Positions 34,387 to 44,307 are shown, counted from the stretch's first letter. The stretch is DNA of 60,782 nt from Limnohabitans sp. (GCF_030158565.1 NZ_JAOASQ010000026.1:1-60782), one strand, 5' to 3'. Numbers and translations: made by a program. Notes: generated from the sequence alone by a model not told the origin.

Positions 34387-35310
34387 TCAGGCACGCAATT
34401 TATCAATCAGGCCGTTGAGCTCATCGAGCGAGCCAAACTGGATGCTCAGCTCGCCCATTTCTTCGATCTTGCCCATGCGCTTGACGCGTTTTTTAACGCG
34501 CACCTCGACTTCGGCCATCAGCAAGTCAGATAACTCCTCTTCCACTCGGCGGATGTCGCGTGACTTTTCTTTCTTGGGTTTTTGGTGCACCAAGTTGAAT
34601 TCAGCACTGAGCTTCTTGACCAGGCTTTCGGCCTCGCGAACCGACAATTTTTTGGCGGCGATCTGGTTGGCCGCTGTGATTTGGGCCGCTTTGTCCAGTG
34701 CCAACAAGGCGCGGGCATGGCCCATGTCCAGGTCGCCCGCCATCAACATGGTCTGCACCGGTTCGGCCAGATTCAGCAGACGCAAAAGATTGCTGGCGGC
34801 GCTGCGCGAGCGGCCAACCGCCTGGGCCGCCGCTTCGTGAGTGAGCCCAAACTCTCGCACCAAGCGTTGTAAACCCTGGGCTTCTTCCAGCGGGTTCAGA
34901 TCTTCGCGCTGGATGTTTTCAATCAGCGCCATGGCTGCAGCCGCTTCATTGGGCACATCGCGCACCAACACAGGAACCACGTTGAGGCCGGCCAATTTGG
35001 AGGCTCTGAAGCGCCGCTCACCGGCAATGATTTCGTATTTGCCGGCGTTCGGGCCATCGCTGAGCTGGCGCACCAAAATGGGCTGCATGATGCCCTGGGC
35101 CTTGATGGACTCGGCCAATTCGTACAAAGCGCCTTCGTCCATGCGGGTGCGCGGCTGGTAAACACCGGCCACCATCTGGTCCACATTCAACTGGCTGGGC
35201 AAGCCGGTTTCAGCATTTGCAACAGCGGCGGGTGCATCAGCGACTTTGGGGCCCAACAGGGCTTCGAGTCCACGGCCCAGGCCTTTGGGTTTTTTGGTGA
35301 CCATGGTCAT
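34387..35310 (-). CDS. parB: Chromosome-partitioning protein ParB
   Basis: A 307-residue CTP-dependent DNA clamp that loads at parS. The N-terminal KKPKGLGRGLEALLG stimulates ParA; the CTPase motif GERRFRASKLAGL, ENIQREDLNPLEEA and the central HTH (LTHEAAAQAVGRSRSAASN) follow; the C-terminal dimer domain ends LDELNGLIDKLRA. ATG 35310 overlaps the hydrolase stop as ATGA; a second ATG two codons later is an alternative. Four parS-like sites lie 2-3.3 kb upstream. It follows parA with one small hydrolase gene between. Confidence 0.97.
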   Translation of the reverse strand: MTMVTKKPKGLGRGLEALLGPKVADAPAAVANAETGLPSQLNVDQMVAGVYQPRTRMDEGALYELAESIKAQGIMQPILVRQLSDGPNAGKYEIIAGERRFRASKLAGLNVVPVLVRDVPNEAAAAMALIENIQREDLNPLEEAQGLQRLVREFGLTHEAAAQAVGRSRSAASNLLRLLNLAEPVQTMLMAGDLDMGHARALLALDKAAQITAANQIAAKKLSVREAESLVKKLSAEFNLVHQKPKKEKSRDIRRVEEELSDLLMAEVEVRVKKRVKRMGKIEEMGELSIQFGSLDELNGLIDKLRA

Positions 35311-35843
35311 TCCTTCAAAAGAGTTTGCAAAAGCGCGTGGCCCTCAGGCCAATCGCCCAGCGATGTTTCTGCGTTGATGTGTCCTGCTTCGCCCAGATCC
35401 ACCCACTGAGCGGCCCAGTCATGGGCCAGCCCTTGGGCGCGGGCGGCGGTGCAATACGGATCGTTCTGGCTGCCCACCAAGATGCTCTTAAACGGCAAAG
35501 GCTGGCGCACGATGGGCGACCAGCCGGGCAATTGTTCTTTCAGTTCAGGGGCTTCCACATCCCCCGGCGCCACCAGCAAAGCGCCGCGCACGCGCCCGAC
35601 ATGACGAGAGAAAGCTGCCCAAGCCGCCACCTGCAGGCAGCCCAGACTGTGAGCAGCCAGCACCAAGGGGCCTGGCGTGTCGACCACCACCTCGTCCAGG
35701 CGAGCCAGCCAGTCGCCACGCCTTGGGCGCAGCCAATCGTTTTGCTCGACCACGGCATAGCCATAACGGCGCACCCAATGCATTTGCCAATGCCCGGGTC
35801 CACTGCCCTGCCAACCGGGCAAGATCAATACGGTGGCGCTCAT
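35307..35843 (-). CDS. RBBP9/YdeN-family serine hydrolase between parA and parB
   Basis: A 178-residue small alpha/beta hydrolase. VLILPGWQGSGPGHWQMHW, the nucleophile motif AAHSLGC (Ser near residue 66), VGSQNDPYC with the acid and a late GEAGHIN histidine are typical of the RBBP9/DUF1234-like group. It is enclosed in the par operon: two bases after the parA stop and ATGA-coupled to parB. Whether it has any role in segregation is unknown; the tight packing at least makes it co-expressed. Confidence 0.88.
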   Translation of the reverse strand: MSATVLILPGWQGSGPGHWQMHWVRRYGYAVVEQNDWLRPRRGDWLARLDEVVVDTPGPLVLAAHSLGCLQVAAWAAFSRHVGRVRGALLVAPGDVEAPELKEQLPGWSPIVRQPLPFKSILVGSQNDPYCTAARAQGLAHDWAAQWVDLGEAGHINAETSLGDWPEGHALLQTLLKE

Positions 35844-35845
35844 GC

Positions 35846-36616
35846 TCAGAGGGTGGGCGCGCGTTGCACCAGTTCGCGGGCAAATTCGACATAGGCCTGG
35901 CTGCCCTTCGCCGATGGGTCAAACACCACGCCGGGCAAGCCATAACTGGGCGCTTCAGCCAAACGCACGTTGCGCGGGATCACGGCGTCAAACACCTTGT
36001 CGCCAAAGTGGGCCTTGAGTTGCTCACTCACTTGCATCTGCAACGTGATGCGAGGGTCGAACATGACGCGCAAGAGGCCGATGATCTTGAGGTCCTTGTT
36101 CAGATTGGCATGCACCTGCTTGATGGTGTTGACCAGATCGGTCAGCCCTTCCAAAGCAAAGTATTCGCATTGCATCGGCACGATCACGCCGTGGGCCGAA
36201 CACAGGCCATTGAGGGTCAGCATCGACAGGGATGGCGGGCAGTCGATCAGGACAAAGTCGTAGTCTGCATCGACTGCGGCCAGTGCCATTTTGAGGCGTT
36301 GGTCACGGTGTTCCAGATCGACCAGCTCCACCTCGGCACCGGCCAATTCGCGGTTGGCACTGAGCACGTCATAGCCGCACTTGTCGGCTTTCACGGCAGC
36401 CTCTTTGATCGAGGCGGACTCGAGCAACACGTCGTACACGCTGAGTTCGAGATTGCGTTTATCGATGCCCGAACCCATGGTGGCATTGCCTTGGGGGTCC
36501 AAATCCACCAACAGCACACGCTGACCGACTTTGGCCAAACCAGCGGCCAGGTTGACGGTGGTGGTGGTTTTGCCGACGCCACCCTTTTGGTTGGCAATGC
36601 AGAAAATTTTGGCCAT
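35846..36616 (-). CDS. parA: Chromosome-partitioning ATPase ParA (Soj)
   Basis: A 256-residue ParA/MinD-family ATPase. Deviant Walker A KGGVGKTTTTVNLAAGL with the signature lysine begins at residue 10; Walker A' LLVDLDPQGNAT and Walker B LIDCPPSLSML follow. It lacks an N-terminal HTH, as expected for chromosomal ParA. It works with ParB to move the origin region. It starts 15 bases after the LysE-type gene stop, within the long minus-strand run from mnmG. Confidence 0.97.
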   Translation of the reverse strand: MAKIFCIANQKGGVGKTTTTVNLAAGLAKVGQRVLLVDLDPQGNATMGSGIDKRNLELSVYDVLLESASIKEAAVKADKCGYDVLSANRELAGAEVELVDLEHRDQRLKMALAAVDADYDFVLIDCPPSLSMLTLNGLCSAHGVIVPMQCEYFALEGLTDLVNTIKQVHANLNKDLKIIGLLRVMFDPRITLQMQVSEQLKAHFGDKVFDAVIPRNVRLAEAPSYGLPGVVFDPSAKGSQAYVEFARELVQRAPTL

Positions 36617-36631
36617 GGTGAAACGTCCGGT

Positions 36632-37249
36632 TTATTTGGAGATGGCCAGCTTGACGCCAAAGCCAATGAGAAAAACGCCCGCCAGCTTTTCCAGCCAGCG
36701 TCCAATGCGTGGATTGGCACGCATGCGCTCGGCCAGATGGTGGGTCAACAAGGTCATGCCCAGACCATAAAGAAATGTCAGGCCTGCGATGGTGGCTGCC
36801 ATCACGCCAAAACTGAGCAAGCCCAGGTGCTGCTTGGGGTCCACGAACAAAGGGAAGAACGCCATGTAAAAAACGATGGCCTTGGGGTTGAGCAAGGTGA
36901 TGGCCAAGGCCTGCTGGAAATAATGGCGCGGGCGGATGTTGAGCACAGGCGCATCACCGGGCTTGGCCGACAGCATCTTCCAACCCAACCAGGCCAGATA
37001 GACGGCGCCCAGCCACTGCACCGCTGCGAATGCCGCAGGATAAGCGGACAAGACCGCCGCCACACCGGCCACGGCCAACCACATCAGCACCTGGTCCCCG
37101 GCGATCACCCCCAACGTTGCACCCAAGCCGCCAGCCATGCCACCTTTGCTGGTGGAGGTGATGAGCGCCAGATTGCCCGGTCCGGGTATGGCCAGGAACA
37201 AAACAATCGCCGCAACAAACGAACCGTAATCCGAAATACCGAAAAACAT
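36632..37249 (-). CDS. LysE/RhtB-family amino-acid exporter
   Basis: A 205-residue membrane protein with about six helices. The N-terminal motif is AIVLFLAIPGPGNLALITSTSKGG, followed by GLGATLGVIAGD, both typical of LysE/RhtB exporters of amino acids or homoserine lactones. The ATG at 37249 is preceded by AAAGAG; a GTG six bases earlier is the alternative. It lies between rsmG and parA on the same strand, separated from rsmG by 166 bases that carry a parS site. The exported substrate is not known. Confidence 0.9.
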   Translation of the reverse strand: MFFGISDYGSFVAAIVLFLAIPGPGNLALITSTSKGGMAGGLGATLGVIAGDQVLMWLAVAGVAAVLSAYPAAFAAVQWLGAVYLAWLGWKMLSAKPGDAPVLNIRPRHYFQQALAITLLNPKAIVFYMAFFPLFVDPKQHLGLLSFGVMAATIAGLTFLYGLGMTLLTHHLAERMRANPRIGRWLEKLAGVFLIGFGVKLAISK

Positions 37250-37317
37250 GGGCACTCTTTTTGGGGGAATATGGCGAGTGTAAGTGATGGGGTCACAAAT
37301 CCAGCGTCAAGCAAACC

Positions 37318-37333
37318 TGTTTCACGTGAAACA
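37318..37333. promoter_or_regulatory. parS site 1 (perfect)
   Basis: TGTTTCACGTGAAACA matches the 16-base ParB-binding consensus exactly. It is in the rsmG-lysE intergenic space. Confidence 0.96.
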
Positions 37334-37415
37334 CATTGATCACACCCCTCGTGATCCAGCGGAAGACACGCCTGTTTTGAGGACATTGCCAGGCAACACG
37401 GCCTGACAACCCCGA

Positions 37416-38069
37416 TCAAGCGGCGCAGACGTCCGGACGCATCCAGACCATGCAGCGCTCCACATCCAGGCCTGGCACCGTCAATGGTTCCACGTGAAAC
37501 ACTTTCACATCCTTGGGCAAGGCGTCAATCTCATCTTGGGGGTGCTTGCCCTTCATGGCCATCCAGACGCCACCTTCTGCCAGGGCCGAACGGGACCAGG
37601 TCACGAAGTCGGGCAAGGAAGCAAAGGCACGGGAACAAATGACCTGGTAGGGATCGGTCAAGGTTTCCACCCGGGCATGAAGCCCACGCAGGTTGGGCAG
37701 CTTCAAGCTCACGGCCACCTGCTGCACAAAAGCGGCCTTTTTGGCCACGGTGTCCACACAGGTCACATTCAATTCAGGCATGCAAATGGCCAATACCACG
37801 CCGGGCAAACCGCCGCCCGAACCCACATCCAGCACACGGAGCGGCTGACCTTGGGTGTGCCGTGTCAATGGTGCAATTGCCGTCAAGCTGTCCAGCAGGT
37901 GGTGCGTCAGCATCTCCGCCGGATCGCGCACAGCGGTCAAGTTGTACACCTTGGTCCATTTCTGGATCAGGGCCATGTAGTTCAGCAAGCACTGTTGTTG
38001 CTCGGCAGACAGCTTCAGGCCCAAGGCCTGAATACCGGCGTTCAGATCTTCGGCCAGGTTCGTGCTCAT
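37416..38069 (-). CDS. rsmG: 16S rRNA (guanine-527-N7)-methyltransferase RsmG (GidB)
   Basis: A 217-residue SAM-dependent methyltransferase modifying G527 of 16S rRNA. The SAM motif [17 protein letters not shown], the preceding [11 protein letters not shown] and the later [13 protein letters not shown] are characteristic. ATGA overlap joins it to mnmG. Its 3' part contains a degenerate parS at 37486-37501, so the coding sequence also serves ParB binding. Confidence 0.96.
   Translation of the reverse strand: MSTNLAEDLNAGIQALGLKLSAEQQQCLLNYMALIQKWTKVYNLTAVRDPAEMLTHHLLDSLTAIAPLTRHTQGQPLRVLDVGSGGGLPGVVLAICMPELNVTCVDTVAKKAAFVQQVAVSLKLPNLRGLHARVETLTDPYQVICSRAFASLPDFVTWSRSALAEGGVWMAMKGKHPQDEIDALPKDVKVFHVEPLTVPGLDVERCMVWMRPDVCAA
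37486..37501. promoter_or_regulatory. parS-like site 2 (two mismatches), inside rsmG
   Basis: GGTTCCACGTGAAACA differs from the consensus at two positions of the left half; the central CACGTGAAACA is intact. A weaker ParB site is plausible. Confidence 0.6.
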
Positions 38070-40036
38070 GCGGACTGGCTTTCTTCGGCTGGGTGCATGA
38101 AGCCCTTGAACCCGCCCTTCTTCAGGTGGATCAACAGCAAGGACACGCTGGCAGGCGTGATGCCCGAGATGCGCGAGGCCTGGCCAAGCGTTTCAGGCCG
38201 GTGTTTGGCCAATTTCTGACGGGCTTCAATCGACAAGGCGGACACCTGCATGTAATCCAGACTGTCGGGCAAGCGCAGGTGCTCATAAAAAGCAGCACGC
38301 TCCACCTCGCCCTTTTGGCGGTCAATGTAGCCGGAATACTTGGCCGCGATCTCAACCTGCTCGATCACCGGAGCACTCAAGTCGCCCAAGGTTTCACGTG
38401 AAACATCGGCGCTGGCCATGCGGCCTTCGTCCAAGGACATCAAGGCCTGATAAGTGACGTTTGGACGACGCAACAAGTCAAACAGATTGTGTTCACGCTC
38501 AATGGCTTTGCCCAAAACCCGCACCGACTCTTCGGCAGGCAGGTTGCGCGGGCTCACCCAGGTGGACTTGAGGCGCTCTGTTTCACGTGAAACAGCATCA
38601 CGCTTGCGGCTGAAGGCATCCCAACGCGCGTCATCGACCAAGCCCATCTGACGGCCCACTTCGGTCAAGCGGGCATCGGCATTGTCTTCGCGCAGCTGCA
38701 AACGGAACTCGGCTCGGCTGGTGAACATGCGGTATGGCTCGGTCACGCCTTGCGTGACCAGATCGTCGACCAGCACGCCCAGATAGGCCTGGTCGCGTGC
38801 GGGCGTCCAGGCCGCTTCACCCCGGCATTGCAGCGCGGCGTTGATGCCCGCAAACAAGCCCTGCGCCGCAGCCTCTTCGTATCCGGTGGTGCCGTTGATC
38901 TGACCCGCGAAAAACAAGCCATTGATCTGTCGGGTCTCAAAACTGTTCTTCAGCGCCCGGGGGTCGAAATAGTCGTATTCGATCGCATAGCCGGGACGCA
39001 GGATGTGGCAATTTTCCAGGCCCTTCATCGAGCGCACGAGGTCGTACTGGATGTCGAACGGCAGGCTGGTCGAGATGCCGTTGGGGTAATACTCGTTCGT
39101 CGTCAAGCCTTCAGGCTCCAGAAAAATCTGGTGACTGTCCTTGTCAGCAAAGCGGTTGATCTTGTCTTCCACACTCGGGCAGTAACGCGGGCCCACGCCC
39201 TCGATCTTGCCGGTGAACATGGGGCTGCGGTCAAAACCCGAGCGGATGATCTCGTGCGTGCGTTCGTTGGTGTGGGTGATCCAGCATGGCATCTGCTGCG
39301 GGTGCATCTCGGCACGGCCCATGAAGCTGAACACCGGCACGCCATCGTCCGGATTCATGCCGCCTGGCATGCCATCGCCAGGCTGCTCAAAACATTGGCT
39401 GAAATCGATGGTTCGGCCATCCAGGCGCGGCGGAGTGCCCGTCTTCAAACGCCCTTGCGGCAACTTCAACTCTTTCAGGCGAGCCGACAAACTGACGGCA
39501 GGCGGATCCCCTGCCCGACCGGCCGCATAGTTTTGCAAGCCCACGTGGATCTTGCCGTCCAGGAATGTGCCGGCCGTCAGCACCACGGTGCGCGAACGGA
39601 AACGGATGCCCACCTGGGTGACCGCCCCCACCACCCGGTCCCCTTCCACCATCAGATCGTCCACCGCCTGTTGAAACAGCCACAAGTTCGGCTGGTTTTC
39701 CAGGATGCGGCGGATGGCTGCTTTGTAGAGGATGCGGTCGGCCTGAGCGCGGGTCGCGCGCACCGCGGGGCCTTTAGAGGAATTGAGGATGCGGAACTGG
39801 ATGCCACCCTCGTCGGTGGCCAAGGCCATGGCACCGCCCAGCGCATCGACTTCTTTGACCAGGTGACCCTTGCCGATGCCGCCAATGCTGGGGTTGCAGC
39901 TCATCTGACCCAGCGTCTCGATGTTGTGCGACAGGAGCAAGGTCTTGCAACCCATGCGCGCAGCGGCCAACGCGGCTTCTGTTCCGGCATGGCCACCGCC
40001 GACCACGATCACATCGAATTCTTGAGGGTAAAGCAT
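38066..40036 (-). CDS. mnmG: tRNA uridine-5-carboxymethylaminomethyl modification enzyme MnmG (GidA)
   Basis: A 656-residue FAD enzyme that with MnmE modifies U34 of several tRNAs. FAD motif [19 protein letters not shown], the signature [16 protein letters not shown] and [11 protein letters not shown], and the C-terminal helical domain near [15 protein letters not shown] are present. It heads the minus-strand run mnmG-rsmG. Two parS sites, one perfect, are embedded in its coding sequence at 38390 and 38579. Confidence 0.97.
   Translation of the reverse strand: MLYPQEFDVIVVGGGHAGTEAALAAARMGCKTLLLSHNIETLGQMSCNPSIGGIGKGHLVKEVDALGGAMALATDEGGIQFRILNSSKGPAVRATRAQADRILYKAAIRRILENQPNLWLFQQAVDDLMVEGDRVVGAVTQVGIRFRSRTVVLTAGTFLDGKIHVGLQNYAAGRAGDPPAVSLSARLKELKLPQGRLKTGTPPRLDGRTIDFSQCFEQPGDGMPGGMNPDDGVPVFSFMGRAEMHPQQMPCWITHTNERTHEIIRSGFDRSPMFTGKIEGVGPRYCPSVEDKINRFADKDSHQIFLEPEGLTTNEYYPNGISTSLPFDIQYDLVRSMKGLENCHILRPGYAIEYDYFDPRALKNSFETRQINGLFFAGQINGTTGYEEAAAQGLFAGINAALQCRGEAAWTPARDQAYLGVLVDDLVTQGVTEPYRMFTSRAEFRLQLREDNADARLTEVGRQMGLVDDARWDAFSRKRDAVSRETERLKSTWVSPRNLPAEESVRVLGKAIEREHNLFDLLRRPNVTYQALMSLDEGRMASADVSRETLGDLSAPVIEQVEIAAKYSGYIDRQKGEVERAAFYEHLRLPDSLDYMQVSALSIEARQKLAKHRPETLGQASRISGITPASVSLLLIHLKKGGFKGFMHPAEESQSA
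38390..38405. promoter_or_regulatory. parS site 3 (one mismatch), inside mnmG
   Basis: GGTTTCACGTGAAACA differs from the consensus only at the first base. Confidence 0.85.
38579..38594. promoter_or_regulatory. parS site 4 (perfect), inside mnmG
   Basis: TGTTTCACGTGAAACA, an exact ParB-binding consensus, lies within the mnmG reading frame, 174 bases from site 3. Confidence 0.95.
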
Positions 40037-40060
40037 GAATGTCTGCCTCTGGTCGAGGCC

Positions 40061-40083
40061 AAAAAATGGGCGCCGCCTGCGCC
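40061..40083 (-). terminator. Probable terminator of the lrp-like gene
   Basis: On the minus strand GGCGC-AGGCG-GCGCC is followed by CATTTTTT. The stem is short but the T tract is good. It lies about 70 bases after the regulator stop and 25 bases before mnmG. Confidence 0.5.
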
Positions 40084-40153
40084 GTGGGCCGCCCTGCCAC
40101 GGGATCGGCTGAAGTTGCTTATTTTACAGGCACACCCTGAATCGTCACCATGC

Positions 40154-40621
40154 TCAGGTCTTCAAGGGCAAAGCACCCGCGGCCTTGACTTCACCCAATG
40201 AAAAACTCGTATGCAAGTCCTTCACATTGGGCAAATTGATGAGGACATCCCGGGCAAACTGGCTGAAGGTGTTCAAGTCTTTGCTGACGACCTGCAATTC
40301 AAAGGTGCCTGTGCCGCTGATGTAGTGACAGGAAATCACTTCCGGGATCTTGAGAATGGCCTCTTCCAATTGACGCGTCACATCACCGCGATTGCGCTCG
40401 GCATCAAGCCGAACGAATGCAAAAACATCCAGCCCGACCTTTTGACGATCGATCTCGGCACGGTACCCTTTGATGACGCCCGACTCCTCCAGTGCGCGAA
40501 CCCGTCGCCAACATGGCGCCGCCGATAAACCCACGCGCTGGGCAAGTTCAGCATTGGTCAAGCGACCGTCATTTTGAAGTTCATTCAAAATCGCCCAATC
40601 AAATTTGTCCAGTGTTTCCAT
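40154..40621 (-). CDS. Lrp/AsnC-family transcriptional regulator
   Basis: A 155-residue regulator. The N-terminal winged helix is METLDKFDWAILNELQNDGR, then LTNAELAQRVGLSAAPCWRRVRALEESGVIKGY; the RAM effector domain follows with the GTFELQVV core. It diverges from the indolepyruvate oxidoreductase gene across 120 bases and probably controls it in response to an amino acid or aryl-pyruvate. This pairing recurs in related bacteria (family knowledge), but no operator was clear to me in the spacer. Confidence 0.93.
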   Translation of the reverse strand: METLDKFDWAILNELQNDGRLTNAELAQRVGLSAAPCWRRVRALEESGVIKGYRAEIDRQKVGLDVFAFVRLDAERNRGDVTRQLEEAILKIPEVISCHYISGTGTFELQVVSKDLNTFSQFARDVLINLPNVKDLHTSFSLGEVKAAGALPLKT

Positions 40622-40741
40622 AATTTATCCTTTTGAGCAAGATTCTTTCAAATCATAGGGGAAATCCTGTCGCATAAAGCAAGCACCTGTCGGCTCGCCC
40701 GCTCTACACTGATTGCGAATTTCCACTTGCAGGACTCCGCC

Positions 40742-43700
40742 ATGAATGCCCCTTTGCCCGACTCGATTCGCCAAGCTCTTGAGACGGTGACGCTCGACGA
40801 CAAATACAGCCTGGATGTCGGCCGTGCCTTCATGAGCGGCGTGCAAGCCCTGGTCAAGTTACCCATGCTGCAACGCCAACGCGATGCGCTGCAAGGCAAA
40901 AACACCGCGGGCTTCATCAGTGGCTATCGGGGCTCGCCGCTGGGCAATTACGACCAGTCGCTGTGGAAAGCCAAAGACCACCTGAAGGCCCAAAACATCG
41001 TCTTCCAGCCGGGCGTGAACGAAGAGCTGGCCGCCACGGCCCTGTGGGGGACACAGCAACTGGGCTTTGCACCACACGGCACCAACAAGTTCGATGGCGT
41101 GTTCGGCATCTGGTACGGCAAAGGCCCTGGCGTGGACCGCTGTTCGGACGTGTTCAAGCACGCCAACATGGCGGGCACCACCCCTTGGGGTGGTGTGCTG
41201 GCCGTGGCCGGCGACGACCATGTGGCCAAAAGCTCCACTGCGGCGCACCAGAGCGACCACATCTTCAAGGCCTGTGGCCTGCCGGTGTTCTTTCCGGCCA
41301 GCGTGCAAGACATCCTCGACCAAGGCCTGCATGCACTGGCCATGAGCCGCTTTGCGGGTATCTGGTCGGGCATGAAAACCATCCAGGAAATTGTCGAATC
41401 CAGCGCCACGGCACACATCGACCCTGAACGTGTGCAGATCGTCTTGCCCGAATTCGTGATGCCACCCGGCGGTGTTCACATCCGCTGGCCCGACACGGCC
41501 TTGGAACAAGAGGCCCGCTTGTTCGATTACAAGTGGTATGCCGCTTTGGCCTACATCCGCGCCAACCGCCTCAACCACAACGTGATCGCCAGCGCGAACG
41601 ACCGGTTTGGCCTGATCGCCAGCGGCAAAGCCTACAACGACACGCGTCAAGCCCTGCTGGACTTGGGCTTGGATGACGACCGATGCCGACAATTGGGCAT
41701 ACGTTTACACAAAGTGAACGTGGTTTGGCCCCTGGAAGCCCAAACCACACGTGAATTTGCCACCGGTCTTCGCGAGATTTTGGTCGTTGAAGAAAAACGC
41801 CAGGTCATCGAATACCAGCTCAAGGAAGAGCTTTACAACTGGCGCGACGATGTCCGTCCCAACATCCTAGGCAAATTTGACGAAAGCGAAGGCGATGTGT
41901 CGGGTGGGGAATGGTCCATTCCCAATCCGAGCGATCGCAAGCTCTTGCGTGCCAATGCCGATTTGACGCCCGCCATCATCGCCAGGGCCATTGCCAAACG
42001 GCTGAAAAAACTGGGCATCGACAGCGACACCACTGCATTGATCGACGCGCATCTGGCGGTGCTCGATGGCAAAGAACAACACATGCAGGCTTTGACACTG
42101 GGTGCAAGCGCTGATCGTCAGCCCTGGTTCTGCTCAGGTTGCCCGCACAACACCTCCACCAAGGTGCCCGAAGGCTCACGCGCCATGGCGGGCATTGGCT
42201 GCCATTTCATGAGCATCTGGATGGACCGCAGCACCATGGGCTTCACCCAAATGGGCGGTGAAGGTGTGCCATGGTCTGGGCAACAACCCTTCAGCACCGA
42301 TCAGCACATCTTTGCCAACATCGGTGACGGCACCTACTTCCACAGCGGCATCCTGGCGGTGCGCCAAAGCGTGGCTTCGGGTGTCAACATCACCTACAAA
42401 ATTTTGTACAACGATGCCGTGGCCATGACCGGTGGCCAGCAAGTGGGCGAACGCCCCGAAGGCCACAGCGTGGTGCAAATCGCCATGAGCATGCGGGCAG
42501 AAGGTGCTGGGCGCATCGCTGTGGTCACCGACGAACCCGAAAAATACGATGGTGTGGCTTTGGCCGAAGGCGTGCGCGTGTTCCACCGCGACGAACTCGA
42601 CCGCATCCAGCGCGAAATGCGCGAGATCAAAGGCACCACTGTCATCATTTACGACCAAACCTGCGCCACCGAAAAACGCCGCCGCCGTAAGCGCGGCACC
42701 ATGGTGGACCCGGCTGTGCGCGTGATGATCAACGAAGAAGTCTGCGAAGGCTGTGGCGACTGCGGTGTGCAATCGAACTGCCTCTCGGTCGAGCCATTGG
42801 AGACTGAACTCGGCCGCAAACGCACCATCAACCAAAGCACTTGCAACAAGGACACCAGTTGCCTCAAGGGCTTTTGCCCCAGCTTTGTGACCATCGAAGG
42901 GGGTCAGTTCAAGAAAAAGACGGGCAAAGCCACAAGCACGCTGTCGCCCTCAGAATTGGGGGCCCTGCCTGAGCCCACATTGCCCGACACCTCCCATCCT
43001 TGGGGCACGGTGGTGGCTGGTGTTGGCGGCACGGGCGTCATCACCATTGGCCAATTGCTGGGCATGGCCGCACACATCGAAGGCAAGGGCATCGTCACAC
43101 AAGACGCAGCAGGCCTGGCCCAAAAAGGCGGCGCCACCTGGAGCCACATCCTGGTCGCCAATTCTCAAAATGACATACGCACCACACGCGTGAGCATGGC
43201 CGCCGCCGATGTGATTTTGGGTTGTGATCCGATCGTGACGGCTTCCAAGGAAACCCTGTTGCGCATGCGCGAAGGCCGCACCCATGTGGCACTCAACAGC
43301 AGCAGCACACCTACTGCCGCTTTCGTGAAAAACGGCAATTGGCAGAACCCGGCAGAGCAATGCCTTGCTGAAATTTCCAAGCAAGTGGGCAGCACCGGCG
43401 TCAGCGCTTTTGATGCGGATCTGCTGGCCAAACAATTGATGGGAGACACGATTTACGTCAACCCCATGATCTTGGGCTATGCGTGGCAAAAGGGCTGGAT
43501 ACCGATGCACCGTGAATCGCTGATCCGTGCCATCGAACTCAACGAAGTCGCTGTTCAAAACAATCTGACGGCTTTTGAATGGGGCCGACATGCTGCACAC
43601 CATCTGGATGTGTTGATGCAAAAAATGCAACCTGCACAAACGGTGCACTTCAAAAAACGTGAAACGTTGGACGATTTGGTGCAAAACCGCATGGCGCGGT

Positions 43701-44278
43701 TGACCGACTACCAAAACAGCGATTACGCTGAGCGTTACCGCGTTTTCGTGGAACGCGTCAAAACGGCAGAAGCGCCCCTGGGAAAAACTTTGTTGAGTGA
43801 AACCGTTGCACGCCAGCTTTACAAATTGATGGCCTACAAAGACGAATACGAAGTGGCACGGCTGCACACCCAGTCAGGTTTTCTGAACCGCATTCAGGAC
43901 AACTTTGAAGGTGACTTCAAAGTCCACTACCACCTGGCTCCGCCCCTTCTGGCCAAACGCAATGCCAAAGGTGAATTGACCAAACAAAAGTTTGGCCCGG
44001 CCATGCTGACAGGTTTCAAGTTGCTGTCCAAAATCAAAGGTCTGCGAGGTACCCCATTGGATATTTTGGGACACACAGAAGAAAGAAAAACCGAACGTGC
44101 GTTGATCAATGAATACCTGCAGCATGTTGAAGGCGCGCTGCAAGGACTCAATGCGCAGACCCATGCCCATGCGGTGGACGTGGCGCGTGTGCCAGAAAAC
44201 ATCAAGGGCTTTGGTCACGTCAAGGAACGCAACATCCAGGCTGCACGCAGTCTGTGGACATCGCTGAGCAAAGCCTGA
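40742..44278 (+). CDS. Indolepyruvate ferredoxin oxidoreductase, fused alpha/beta subunits
   Basis: A 1178-residue enzyme oxidatively decarboxylating aryl-pyruvates to aryl-acetyl-CoA. The N-terminal part holds the pyrimidine-type and TPP domains (GDDHVAKSSTAAHQSDH; PWFCSGCPHNTSTKVPEGS; NIGDGTYFHSG with IFANIGDGTY). A ferredoxin-like cysteine cluster follows (CEGCGDCGVQSNC and CNKDTSCLKGFCPS), then the beta subunit with GVGGTGVITIGQLLG and a DUF6537-type C-terminal extension. ATG 40742 has AGGAC upstream; a TTG 15 bases earlier was rejected. Likely role: catabolism of aromatic amino acids toward phenylacetate or indoleacetate. Confidence 0.93.
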   Translation: MNAPLPDSIRQALETVTLDDKYSLDVGRAFMSGVQALVKLPMLQRQRDALQGKNTAGFISGYRGSPLGNYDQSLWKAKDHLKAQNIVFQPGVNEELAATALWGTQQLGFAPHGTNKFDGVFGIWYGKGPGVDRCSDVFKHANMAGTTPWGGVLAVAGDDHVAKSSTAAHQSDHIFKACGLPVFFPASVQDILDQGLHALAMSRFAGIWSGMKTIQEIVESSATAHIDPERVQIVLPEFVMPPGGVHIRWPDTALEQEARLFDYKWYAALAYIRANRLNHNVIASANDRFGLIASGKAYNDTRQALLDLGLDDDRCRQLGIRLHKVNVVWPLEAQTTREFATGLREILVVEEKRQVIEYQLKEELYNWRDDVRPNILGKFDESEGDVSGGEWSIPNPSDRKLLRANADLTPAIIARAIAKRLKKLGIDSDTTALIDAHLAVLDGKEQHMQALTLGASADRQPWFCSGCPHNTSTKVPEGSRAMAGIGCHFMSIWMDRSTMGFTQMGGEGVPWSGQQPFSTDQHIFANIGDGTYFHSGILAVRQSVASGVNITYKILYNDAVAMTGGQQVGERPEGHSVVQIAMSMRAEGAGRIAVVTDEPEKYDGVALAEGVRVFHRDELDRIQREMREIKGTTVIIYDQTCATEKRRRRKRGTMVDPAVRVMINEEVCEGCGDCGVQSNCLSVEPLETELGRKRTINQSTCNKDTSCLKGFCPSFVTIEGGQFKKKTGKATSTLSPSELGALPEPTLPDTSHPWGTVVAGVGGTGVITIGQLLGMAAHIEGKGIVTQDAAGLAQKGGATWSHILVANSQNDIRTTRVSMAAADVILGCDPIVTASKETLLRMREGRTHVALNSSSTPTAAFVKNGNWQNPAEQCLAEISKQVGSTGVSAFDADLLAKQLMGDTIYVNPMILGYAWQKGWIPMHRESLIRAIELNEVAVQNNLTAFEWGRHAAHHLDVLMQKMQPAQTVHFKKRETLDDLVQNRMARLTDYQNSDYAERYRVFVERVKTAEAPLGKTLLSETVARQLYKLMAYKDEYEVARLHTQSGFLNRIQDNFEGDFKVHYHLAPPLLAKRNAKGELTKQKFGPAMLTGFKLLSKIKGLRGTPLDILGHTEERKTERALINEYLQHVEGALQGLNAQTHAHAVDVARVPENIKGFGHVKERNIQAARSLWTSLSKA

Positions 44279-44283
44279 AAAAC

Positions 44284-44307
44284 AAAGGCCACCTTGCGGT
44301 GGCCTTT
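44284..44307. terminator. Bidirectional terminator between ior gene and minE
   Basis: AAAGGCCACC and GGTGGCCTTT form a perfect ten-base stem with a TTGC loop, six bases after the ior stop. On the minus strand it is followed by GTTTTTC, so it also ends the minCDE transcript 44 bases after minE. Confidence 0.88.

Noticed and set aside
40727..40741. TTG start adding five residues to the ior protein
   Set aside because: It lies over the AGGAC ribosome-binding site of the ATG at 40742, which is the better start.
43655..43672. ACGTGAAAC half-match to parS inside the ior gene
   Set aside because: Only the right half matches; the left half is AAAA rather than TGTTTC, so it is not counted as a parS site.
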